Of a stretch of DNA of 64,000 nucleotides, positions 1-7,450 are shown piece by piece (position 1 is the first letter of the stretch; every line of letters starts with the position of its first letter). The DNA comes from Cyclobacteriaceae bacterium (GTDB lineage: Bacteria; Bacteroidota; Bacteroidia; Cytophagales; Cyclobacteriaceae): assembly GCA_019638395.1 (NCBI GenBank), contig JAHBTX010000001.1:1-64000 (forward strand), in the 5' to 3' direction. Below the pieces are notes generated by a model. It did no database searches. It saw nothing but the letters and a program-made list of their open reading frames with translations, and was not told where the DNA came from. Made by a program: the position numbers and the translations under genes.

Positions 1-6
1 CCATCT

Positions 7-315
7 TCAATATGTCACTGATAAATTAAGTTGTCCACCGAGTCCTTTTTGAATAATTCTCATTAAAGTCGATAGTCTAATGTCACTCGCGTTGTTCTCA
101 ATTCGTGAGATATAAGACTTGGTTGTTCCACATTTTGAAGCCAACTGCTCTTGTGTCAAATTTTGCTGTTCTCTCATCTCTTGAATAAGTACGCCAAGTT
201 TGAATGCTTCAAACTCTTGCTCGTAGGCATCTCTCTTTGGAGTCCCTTTTTTTCCATATTGCTTGTCCAAGTGGTCAGCAAATGATGTTAGATTTTTATT
301 TCCCTTTTTTTTCAT
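7..315 (-). CDS. higA: HigA-like XRE-family antitoxin
   Basis: This 102-aa protein has a central helix-turn-helix of the XRE/Cro type (roughly residues 40-95, with LTQEQLASKCGTTKSYISRIEN as the recognisable core, split here by description only). In the HigBA family such proteins neutralise the paired RNA-cleaving toxin and repress their own promoter. Its start lies inside the end of the upstream toxin gene (20-base overlap), so the two are translated together, in the toxin-first order usual for HigBA. It is expected to be cytoplasmic and to bind the palindrome at 641-658. It ends near the window edge, so anything downstream is not visible. The family call is firm; the HigA name is by context. 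Confidence 0.85.
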   Translation of the reverse strand: MKKKGNKNLTSFADHLDKQYGKKGTPKRDAYEQEFEAFKLGVLIQEMREQQNLTQEQLASKCGTTKSYISRIENNASDIRLSTLMRIIQKGLGGQLNLSVTY

Positions 316-649
316 CGAAGTATTGTTTTTTTAATCTCTCAGCCAGCTCAATTTCTTTCTTTGGAGTCTTTTGTGTTTTCTTTTGAAATCCATTTACCAA
401 TATTATCACCTGACCCTTGTCGAAGAAACTGAAAACTCGATAAATATCAGTCCCAACTTCGACACGAACTTCAAAAATCCCGTCAGAGTCCTCCATGTGT
501 CTAAAATACTTTTCAGGAACTCTCTCAATGGCAGAGATTAAACCCAAAGTCCAGTTGAACTTAGCTTTTACTTCTGGTTTTAAGGTTTTAAAGAAGTCCA
601 AGTAGTACCTCTTATAATAGAAAATGTGCCTGTTAAAGTTTTTGTCCAC
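296..649 (-). CDS. higB: HigB/RelE-superfamily toxin
   Basis: This 117-aa protein resembles the HigB / phage Gp49-like branch of the RelE superfamily. The pattern includes a helical N-terminus, a KFNWTLGLI segment, then IFEVRV and IYRVFSFFDKGQVIILVNGFQKKTQKTP, which is the typical core strand and loop of these ribosome-dependent mRNA interferases. The start appears to be GTG at 649, only six bases from a full promoter -10 type box (655-662), which suggests a leaderless or nearly leaderless message. It overlaps the antitoxin gene by 20 bases. The long basic C-terminus (KKEIELAERLKKQYFDEKKGK) is usual for the family. I infer the function from family and pairing. Confidence 0.87.
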   Translation of the reverse strand: MDKNFNRHIFYYKRYYLDFFKTLKPEVKAKFNWTLGLISAIERVPEKYFRHMEDSDGIFEVRVEVGTDIYRVFSFFDKGQVIILVNGFQKKTQKTPKKEIELAERLKKQYFDEKKGK

Positions 650-658
650 GAGGACAAA
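641..658. promoter_or_regulatory. Inverted repeat operator over the higB start
   Basis: A perfect inverted repeat of 7-base arms (TTTGTCC and GGACAAA) around a 4-base spacer ACGA. It covers the higB GTG start and part of the -7 box. Position and symmetry fit an autoregulatory operator for the HigA antitoxin. Confidence 0.6.
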
Positions 659-686
659 GTTATCTAATTAGGAAACCATCTCCAAA
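655..686 (-). promoter_or_regulatory. Bacteroidota-type promoter of higBA
   Basis: On the minus strand TTTG (686-683) is followed after exactly 20 bases by TAACTTTG (662-655). This matches the Bacteroidota primary sigma consensus TTTG, N19-20, TAnnTTTG. The start codon of higB lies only six bases beyond, so transcription would begin at or next to the codon. Confidence 0.65.
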
Positions 687-1107
687 CCCCAAAAGTTCAA
701 ATTTTGACTAAATTTTCTTTGAAACAGGGCATGGCACCCCAACGTTGGTGCATATTGCGTTTGGCTGCTCTGAAAACCAATCTGTCCCACGTGGCAAGAA
801 CTAAATTATGAAACTATAACCACAATGCAACACCGAGCCAGCCAAAATGAAATATGCACATTGTTGCCAGCCGTAGGGTCTTCTCCGCACTTCATTCGAA
901 GCCCTTATCTTTCGTCACCCGTTAATGTTACACCTCTCGTTATAATTCAGTCGTGCGGTGGGGCTTTTTTCATTGACTACTTTATCCACTTACACTACAC
1001 TGAGCACGCTTATTGACTGGCTTTGTATCTGGGTTGCAAGTGCGGCCAGGCAATGTGTGTGGTTAAGATAACTCTTTTGCCAAGAAGTATTTATTGCATT
1101 TTTAAAG
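663..1107. other. Long intergenic region, no gene seen
   Basis: About 445 bases between the toxin-antitoxin module and the DUF4249 gene. I see the higB promoter at its left end and no convincing coding frame; short open frames here lack family resemblance. The stretch contains a near-palindrome around CCAACGTTGG (733-742). It may be the edge of an inserted cassette, but no recombination site was demonstrated. Confidence 0.4.
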
Positions 1108-1956
1108 TCATAATTTAATTCGTAATGAAATACTATTGTACCCTGCAAAAATCCCAACTCCATTATCAATATTAGAAAATACTGGAGCGGGTTGTTGAAA
1201 GTTGGGGAAAAGTGAATCAGTATTATTCGCGTTCCAATCATCATAAGCACGGTAACTCTTAAAATACTTATACAGGTTGGATTCAACGTTCCGTAACGAA
1301 ACGACTAGCTTTGGGCTACTTGATAGAAAAGCACGAATGGCAATGCCTTCATACTCGTTATAGTCCTGCTGAGCATCTGAAGGGAATTGGATGTCATCTA
1401 ATAAACGTGCGATAACCTGTTCAGTAATCGTACCCCAAGGATAAGTATATTCGTAATTTCCTTCGCCAAATGTGACTAGCGTAAAATATCGATGAGCTGA
1501 AGGATTATCCCAATGAATAGTAAATCTGTAATCATCACTTTCTCTCCAGCCAGCTATGCTAGGAAGTTCTGGGCGAGGCGGAATGATGCAGGTAGCTTTG
1601 AGTAGTCGGCCTGTAGGCGTTATAACAGCAAGAAAGTATTGTGATGATTCCTTCAATATTATATTCTTGGGCTCTATCTGATACCTCCTAATTTCTTCAT
1701 TATGTTTAAGTGTGTCTGCTGTATTTGTATCTGAAATAATCACAACTGAATCTTTAACCAGAGCAAGATCAGGATTGTCGAGTTGCCCAAGACCACGAGC
1801 ATGATAAACATAAGCAGTGAGTAAAGTGTCTTGCGGAGAGATAAACGAACTCACCGAAAACAAATCTTCGGTAGGAATATTTTCAAGCTCTACGCCACTA
1901 TCACACCCGGTGATTAGTCCAAAAGCAATAATTATTAATATCTTATAGCTTTTCAT
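1108..1956 (-). CDS. DUF4249 family lipoprotein
   Basis: A 282-aa protein with a lipoprotein signal peptide ending in the lipobox LITGC (Cys18). The order SVSSFISPQDTLLTAYVYHARG, a repeated strand pattern and a C-terminal GVGIFAGYNSISLRIKL is what I know from DUF4249 proteins, which are Bacteroidota lipoproteins encoded next to TonB-dependent receptors. It starts five bases after the receptor gene ends, so both were one transcript. The likely location is the outer membrane, perhaps as a receptor-associated surface protein; its ligand is unknown. Because the upstream receptor has lost its own 5' end and signal peptide, this gene may now lack a proper promoter. Confidence 0.8.
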   Translation of the reverse strand: MKSYKILIIIAFGLITGCDSGVELENIPTEDLFSVSSFISPQDTLLTAYVYHARGLGQLDNPDLALVKDSVVIISDTNTADTLKHNEEIRRYQIEPKNIILKESSQYFLAVITPTGRLLKATCIIPPRPELPSIAGWRESDDYRFTIHWDNPSAHRYFTLVTFGEGNYEYTYPWGTITEQVIARLLDDIQFPSDAQQDYNEYEGIAIRAFLSSSPKLVVSLRNVESNLYKYFKSYRAYDDWNANNTDSLFPNFQQPAPVFSNIDNGVGIFAGYNSISLRIKL

Positions 1957-1960
1957 TTTT

Positions 1961-4285
1961 TCAAAACTTAAAGTTATATGTTATGGAAGGTAAAATTGGG
2001 AAAAGAGATTTCTTCTTTAATTCAACCCTCTGTCCATTACTTGCGAAATCGTAAGAGGATTGCAAGTAGTAGTAAAATGGATTCTGGCGGTTGTATGCAT
2101 TGAACAGGCCAAACTCCCAGTATCGAACATATCGTTTTTTCTTTTTGTGTAATTGTATAGCAACATCCATGCGATGATAAGCTTCCGCCCTGAAACTGTT
2201 CTGAGAACCAAAATAAGGGATGCTATTGATCTGTGTATTTACTAATTCATTTGTAATTACATTGTTATTCAAAGAACCTCTGATGTTAGTGCCATTGGCC
2301 GTGTTTCCATAATAGAAACCTTGTGGTACGGTGAGGGCATTTCCTGTGCCATATACCCATGTAGCTGAGACCTTTACCTTTGGTGAAATCGTGTAAACTC
2401 CAACCAATGAAATATTGTGGCGGCTATCTTGGCGAGGGAAAAATCGTTTCCCATTGTTAATTTCATCGAACTGATGAATTGTCCATGAAAGCGTGTAACC
2501 AATCCAGCCTGTAATAGTACCGGTTTTCTTTTGAACTAAAACCTCCGTCCCATATGACCAACCTTTACCGATTGTTATGTTGTCCTCCCAATTGACTCCC
2601 TGATTTTCACCATCAATCACAAGAAATGGTGCATTAGATTTGTAAGCCACCATATTGCGAAGATACTTTCGATAGCTCTCTATAGATATTGTCAATTTTG
2701 GTTTCGAAAGGTGCGTCATCACCCCCACAGCAAGCTGATCAGCTTGCTGTGGGGGTGATGCTTCTGTCACGGGAACCCACAAATCAGTTGACAGTCCGAT
2801 ACCTGTATTTGAAAGTAAATGAACAAATTGATTGGCGCGAGTATAGGATGCATTCATGGTGACTGCCGTTGTTAGAGCATAAAAGAGATTCATGCGAGGC
2901 TCTAGAGCGGCATAATTTTTAAAATATGTATCGTAGGAAACAATACGAATACCGTAGTTGGCTGACAATTTTGATGAAAAAGTCCACGTATCTTCCACGT
3001 AGGCGTTAACTTCTTTATTTCGAAAGATTTGTGTACTGCTGGAATCAAATCCAGTAGCTTGATCCTGAGTCCTGTAATCACGTGGCGAAAATATGTGATA
3101 TGACAAGGCTAACCCTCCTTTTATAACGTGTTTATTTGATGGGAAATAATCTAAATCAACTTTAGCAGAATAGTCGGTAATAGCAGATGTGTTTTTAGTT
3201 TTAGTTGAGTTTGCATTTGTGCCAAGCCGAGTGTATTCATCTTGTAGATAAAATCGAAAGTGACTATAAAGCAGAGTGGTATTCGCAAATAATTGATTCC
3301 CAAAAACATGATTCCATCGAAGTGACCCTGTTGCATTGCCCCACCCAAGGTCGGTTTTTGTTTTAATCGTAGATTGGGTTCGGATCGTAAACTCCTTAGT
3401 CAAGAGCCTGTCATTACCAAGATACCCGCCCAGGAAGAGATTATTTCTTTCATTTATAGTCGTATTAAATTTTGTATTTAAATCATAAAACCTATAAGCA
3501 TCCAACGATTCGCCACTCATAAATGGCCTTGTAATTATATCTATATAACTTCTGCGGGTTGAAAAAAGGAAAGATGATTTTTCTTTTTTAATTGGACCTT
3601 CTAGAGTAAGTCTGCTGGAAAGCAACCCAATTCCTCCTTCGCCCTTTAATTCATGTTTGTTTCCGTCTTTCATTTTAATATCAATTACAGAAGAAATGCG
3701 GCCACCGTAGCGGGCAGGAAAACCACCCTTCCAATAGTCAACACTTTTCAGAGCGTCACCATTGAAGATTGAAAAAAAACCAAAAAGGTGATTGGCGTTA
3801 TATACAAGCGCATCATCCAGCATAATAAGATTTTGATCTGCGCTCCCGCCACGCACATAGAGGGCCGTAGACCCTTCTGTACCTCGCTGTGCACCGGGTA
3901 ACAATTGAAGTACTTTTATTACATCTTTCTCGCCCACGAGAGCTGGTATGTCTTTAGTAGTGCTTATATCTAAAGAAACCTTTTCTAATTCATTTTGAAA
4001 ATCATTTTCAGTAGAACTGCTTATAAGAACTTCAGATAGCTCCAACGTTTTGGGAAGCATGTCAATATTTAATGCCACATTCTCAGTAGGCACGAATGTA
4101 TGTGTCTGAGTTTGATAGCCTACAAATGAATAATGAAGAGTAACCTGAACCCCAGCCTGTACCTTTAGAGAATAGAAACCATACCCATTGGAATATGTAC
4201 CATTCTTATCGTCTAATTTAATATTTACCCCGGAAAGGTACTCTTTGCTTGAATTGTCTCGCGCTGGAGTCCACCAACTGCTCAA
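1961..4285 (-). pseudogene. TonB-dependent receptor truncated at its 5' end
   Basis: The frame encodes most of a TonB-dependent outer-membrane receptor: a carboxypeptidase-regulatory-like domain (about residues 10-75, NGYGFYSLKVQAGVQVTLHYSF followed by GYQT), a plug domain (around 105-215, with LPGAQRGTEG and YVRGG motifs) and a full beta-barrel ending in the aromatic-terminal YNFKF. There is no signal peptide. The only start available is a TTG at 4285, and its first eight or so codons read antisense through a VOC-family gene tail. The receptor part begins at about Arg9, so the normal N-terminus with export signal has been removed by a rearrangement near 4255-4266. The protein as predicted could not reach the outer membrane. 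A 44-bp perfect palindrome lies inside the barrel coding region. Confidence 0.8.
2717..2760. repeat. Perfect 44-bp palindrome inside the receptor gene
   Basis: Two 22-base arms with no spacer, centred between 2738 and 2739 on TGATCA. The left arm starts CATCACCCCC and the right arm ends GGGGGTGATG. It encodes part of the barrel, SPPQQADQLAVGV, which looks like normal receptor sequence. Confidence 0.95.
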
Positions 4286-4400
4286 AGAAATTGCTGACCG
4301 TTCCGTTCAAACAAAGAAATCTTGGTGGGGTTACGATGTACTTCAAATTGAAGACCCGGACGGAAACGAACTACTTGTTTGTTTAGAAAACCTTCTATGA
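4263..4400 (+). pseudogene. C-terminal fragment of a VOC/glyoxalase-family gene
   Basis: The plus strand reads AGVHQLLKEIADRSVQ, then SWWGYDVLQIEDPDGNELLV and a stop. The EDPDGNELL ending is the usual last strand of vicinal-oxygen-chelate (glyoxalase/bleomycin resistance) proteins, which carries a metal-binding Glu in active members. The rest of the domain is missing: left of 4263 the sequence belongs to the receptor gene on the other strand. This is a remnant, not a gene. Confidence 0.65.
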
Positions 4401-4717
4401 AACCCGTCCACGCAAACAGTTTTACAGCCAATGGATAAGTTTGATTTACGCAGACGACAATTTTGTATTCACTGACAGTTTACAGCTCGATGACAGTTTA
4501 CATCTCCGCAGGCGGTGGAGAAAAATTTAAAGCAAAAGGACTGGAAAGAAATTGGTGCTCGCTGACAATTGGCAACACGTGGACGGTTCGGTGATGACCT
4601 TTGGACAAGGTGAGTTATCCGGAAAATACATATTGACTGACTACCCAAGTGTAAGTATCCCCGAAAATAATACCGTTGTAAGCTCCCCTAAACATGAGCC
4701 ATTTGAAAATACTTCTT
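4401..4717. other. Intergenic remnant DNA
   Basis: About 315 bases between the VOC fragment and uxaC. Short frames are open on the plus strand (for example one running through 4552-4875) but they run into uxaC antisense and show no family resemblance. I read it as decayed accessory sequence associated with the rearrangement to its left. Confidence 0.4.
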
Positions 4718-6124
4718 CTAAAAACCAAAATACTCCCTCGCGTTGTAATAACACACATCGGCTACAAGTTTACCCAACCACTTTTCATCAGCAGGGAGTT
4801 CACCGTTTTCAACATCTTGCCCAATCAGGTTACACAAAATTCTACGGAAGTATTCATGGCGCGGGAAGGACATAAAGCTACGCGAGTCGGTAAGCATACC
4901 TATAAAACAACTGAGTAAGCCCATGTTGGAAATGGCATTCAGTTGCTTTTCCATGCCATCTTTCTGATCGAGGAACCACCAGGCCGAACCGTATTGTACT
5001 TTCCCTTTTACGGAACCATCGTTAAAGTTTCCGATCATCGCAGCAAACACTTCGTTGTCGGCCGGATTAAGATTATAGAGTATAGTTTTGCAAAGTTGAT
5101 TGGTGCTGTCCAGCGCATTTAAAAAAAAAGCTAAAGCTGAAGCTTGTGAAAAATCACCTATCGAATCAAACCCGGTATCAGGTCCAAGTTGCGTTAACAT
5201 ACGCGTGTTGGTATTGCGCAGCGCACCTAAATGAAATTGCTGTACCCAACCACGTTGGTGGTACATGCGGCACAACTCCAGCAATATATGGTAACGAAAG
5301 GCATTGCTTTCAGCTGGGCTAAGTGTTTCGTTACGATTTAACTTTTCAAAGAGCTTATGCGGATTGTCCAGTGCTGATTCCGGAACAGCAAGCTGGCTCA
5401 AACCATGATCGGCCAACCGGCAACCGTTTTGGTGAAAGTACTCAACCCGCTTTTGTAAAGCTTGCAACAAGGTATCGTAACTGGTTATATCCATGCCGCA
5501 TGACTTAGCCAACAAATCGCGATAAGCCAGAAAAGTTTTGCTGGTAGAAAAATTATAAACCTTATCGGGACGGAACGTGGGAAGCACTTTTGTTTTGAAA
5601 TTGGTGCCTGCCAATTGTTGGTGCGGTTGTAATGAATCTACAGGATCATCGGTAGTACACACAACTTCCACTTTCATTTTAGCAAGTAAGCCGCGCGTAG
5701 AAAAATCCGGTGTACCCAAGGCTGCATTTGCTTTTCCGTAAACTGCATTGGCGGTTTCGGGTTGTAGCAAATCATAAATACCAAAGTAGCGCTGTAATTC
5801 CAGGTGCGTCCAGTGGTAAAGCGGGTTACGCATGGTATAGGGAACAACTGCAGCCCACTTTAAAAATTTTTCATGATCGGATTTGTTGCCGGTGATATAA
5901 CTTTCGTCAATGCCGAGTGTGCGCATAGCCCGCCATTTATAATGGTCGCCACCCAGCCAAACACGGGTAATGTTTTCAAACTTGCGATCGGTCGCTATTT
6001 CATCGGGTGGTAAATGATTATGATAATCAATGATGGGCAATTCTTTAGCATAGTCATGGTACAACTTCTGCGCGAACGGACCCTTCAGTAAAAAATTATC
6101 GGTTATAAAACTCTTCATCATCAC
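4718..6124 (-). CDS. uxaC: Uronate (glucuronate) isomerase
   Basis: A 468-aa cytoplasmic enzyme that interconverts D-glucuronate and D-fructuronate (or galacturonate and tagaturonate), the first step of uronate catabolism. The amidohydrolase-fold metal motif is visible in PIIDYHNHLPP (His35-His37 region), followed by the family's LGGDHYKWRAMR signature and VVCTTDDPVDSL; the C-terminal GSAWWFLDQKDGME and GMLTDSRSF segments are also typical. Length matches the family. Three Met codons stand at the start and any could be used. It begins four bases after uxuA ends and is the last gene of the lacI-GH67-uxuA-uxaC group, so it processes the glucuronate released by the glucuronidases upstream. Confidence 0.95.
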   Translation of the reverse strand: MMMKSFITDNFLLKGPFAQKLYHDYAKELPIIDYHNHLPPDEIATDRKFENITRVWLGGDHYKWRAMRTLGIDESYITGNKSDHEKFLKWAAVVPYTMRNPLYHWTHLELQRYFGIYDLLQPETANAVYGKANAALGTPDFSTRGLLAKMKVEVVCTTDDPVDSLQPHQQLAGTNFKTKVLPTFRPDKVYNFSTSKTFLAYRDLLAKSCGMDITSYDTLLQALQKRVEYFHQNGCRLADHGLSQLAVPESALDNPHKLFEKLNRNETLSPAESNAFRYHILLELCRMYHQRGWVQQFHLGALRNTNTRMLTQLGPDTGFDSIGDFSQASALAFFLNALDSTNQLCKTILYNLNPADNEVFAAMIGNFNDGSVKGKVQYGSAWWFLDQKDGMEKQLNAISNMGLLSCFIGMLTDSRSFMSFPRHEYFRRILCNLIGQDVENGELPADEKWLGKLVADVCYYNAREYFGF

Positions 6125-6127
6125 AAA

Positions 6128-7300
6128 TTATAAATTCAGCATTCTACCGATGCCCAGTTCAAGTCCGCGCAGTTCGGCTAATCCTTTTAATCGGCCAATA
6201 GCGGAATAACCAGGATAGGTTTTCTTATTCAGATCGTCCAACATCTGGTGTCCATGATCCGGCCGCATGGGTATTGATATTTTTCTGCGCTGCATCAACA
6301 ACAGAATTTCTTTCACAATCAAAGGCATGTCGGCATCGCCACCCAAATGATCGGCTTCAAAGAAATTACCTTCAGCATCGCGCTTGGTATTGCGCAAGTG
6401 TAAAAAGTTAATGTGATCACCAAGATGTTGAATCATGCTCACCAGATCATTATCAGCACGCGCACCATACGAACCCGTACAAAAACATAAACCATTGGCT
6501 GGCGAAGGCGCTGCGTTTAATAATTCTTTTGCATCTTCTTCCGTACTTACCACACGTGGCAAACCGAGCATGGGGTAGGGTGGATCATCTGGATGAATGG
6601 CGAGCTTTACTCCAGCTTCTTCTGCCACCGGAACTACTTGTTGTAAAAAATAATACAGGTGTTGTTTAAGTTTTGTGGCATCTACATCCGCATATTCTTT
6701 CAAGGCGGTTAATACTTGCTGTGGAGTAAAACTTTCATCGCTGCCGGGTAGCCCTAACAAGCAATTGGCGAACAGATATTTTTTTTCGGCTTCAGAAGCA
6801 GCAGCAAAATATTTTTGAGCCTTTTCAATTTCCTGCTGCGAATAATCTTTGTGTGCATCGGGTCGCTTCAGCAGAAATAAATCAAAGGCCACAAATGCTG
6901 CCCGATTAAAATACAATGCCTTACTGCCGGTGGGCAATGTATAGGCTACATCCGTACGCAGCCAATCCAACACCGGCATAAAGTTATAGGTAATTACTTT
7001 TAGTCCGCAGGCGGCTACATTCCGGATACTGGTTTTGTAATTTTCAATCCACTTTTTATAATCGCCTTTTTGCTTTTTAATATCTTCATGCACAGGTAAA
7101 CTTTCAATTACAGTCCACGACATACCGGCATCGGCAATCAACTGTTTTCGCTTGTTGATTTCATCTACGGACCAGATTTCACCTACCGGTATATGATGTA
7201 AAGCCGTAACCACACCGGTGCAACCTGCCTGACGAATGTCGCTCAGTTTCACGGCATCATGGGGCCCGTACCACCGCATCGTTTGTTCCATTGTTATCAT
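6128..7300 (-). CDS. uxuA: Mannonate dehydratase
   Basis: A 390-aa cytoplasmic enzyme that dehydrates D-mannonate to 2-keto-3-deoxy-D-gluconate, the third step of glucuronate breakdown. Recognisable family segments are [19 protein letters not shown] at the N-terminus, [23 protein letters not shown] in the middle and [11 protein letters not shown] near the C-terminus; the last two carry the metal-binding His and Asp residues. Length is as expected. It sits between GH67 and uxaC. The enzyme linking the two steps, fructuronate reductase (uxuB or an SDR), is not seen in this window. Confidence 0.95.
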   Translation of the reverse strand: MITMEQTMRWYGPHDAVKLSDIRQAGCTGVVTALHHIPVGEIWSVDEINKRKQLIADAGMSWTVIESLPVHEDIKKQKGDYKKWIENYKTSIRNVAACGLKVITYNFMPVLDWLRTDVAYTLPTGSKALYFNRAAFVAFDLFLLKRPDAHKDYSQQEIEKAQKYFAAASEAEKKYLFANCLLGLPGSDESFTPQQVLTALKEYADVDATKLKQHLYYFLQQVVPVAEEAGVKLAIHPDDPPYPMLGLPRVVSTEEDAKELLNAAPSPANGLCFCTGSYGARADNDLVSMIQHLGDHINFLHLRNTKRDAEGNFFEADHLGGDADMPLIVKEILLLMQRRKISIPMRPDHGHQMLDDLNKKTYPGYSAIGRLKGLAELRGLELGIGRMLNL

Positions 7301-7303
7301 AAA

Positions 7304-7441
7304 CTATATAATGTTAAAAGCCAATAGCGTTGCAGCCCAACCAATAAACACGGTGCGGATATTATGAATAGTAAACTTGCGCGCAATTGGCGGGCCTAAT
7401 CCTGAGCCACTACTTACTATTGTTATTGCTTGATCGTCCAT
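7304..7441 (-). CDS. Small ORF between GH67 and uxuA, unknown
   Basis: A 45-codon frame starting with ATG fills the gap between the GH67 gene (ends 7451) and uxuA (starts 7300), with ten and three bases to its neighbours. The N-terminus is ITIVSSGSGLGPPIARKF, weakly like a Rossmann glycine loop but one residue short of the TGxxxGxG pattern of SDR enzymes; the C-terminus TVFIGWAATLLAFNII is hydrophobic. It could be a small membrane protein or the decayed remains of a larger gene. I do not assign a function. Confidence 0.35.
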   Translation of the reverse strand: MDDQAITIVSSGSGLGPPIARKFTIHNIRTVFIGWAATLLAFNII

Positions 7442-7450
7442 TGCTAAAAA

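Noticed and set aside
663-1107. Integron cassette attC site near the toxin-antitoxin pair
   Set aside because: Some symmetry around CCAACGTTGG, but no matched R'/R'' core sites and no repeated copies were found.
4552-4918. Plus-strand open frames overlapping uxaC
   Set aside because: They lie antisense to a well-supported uxaC gene and show no family resemblance.
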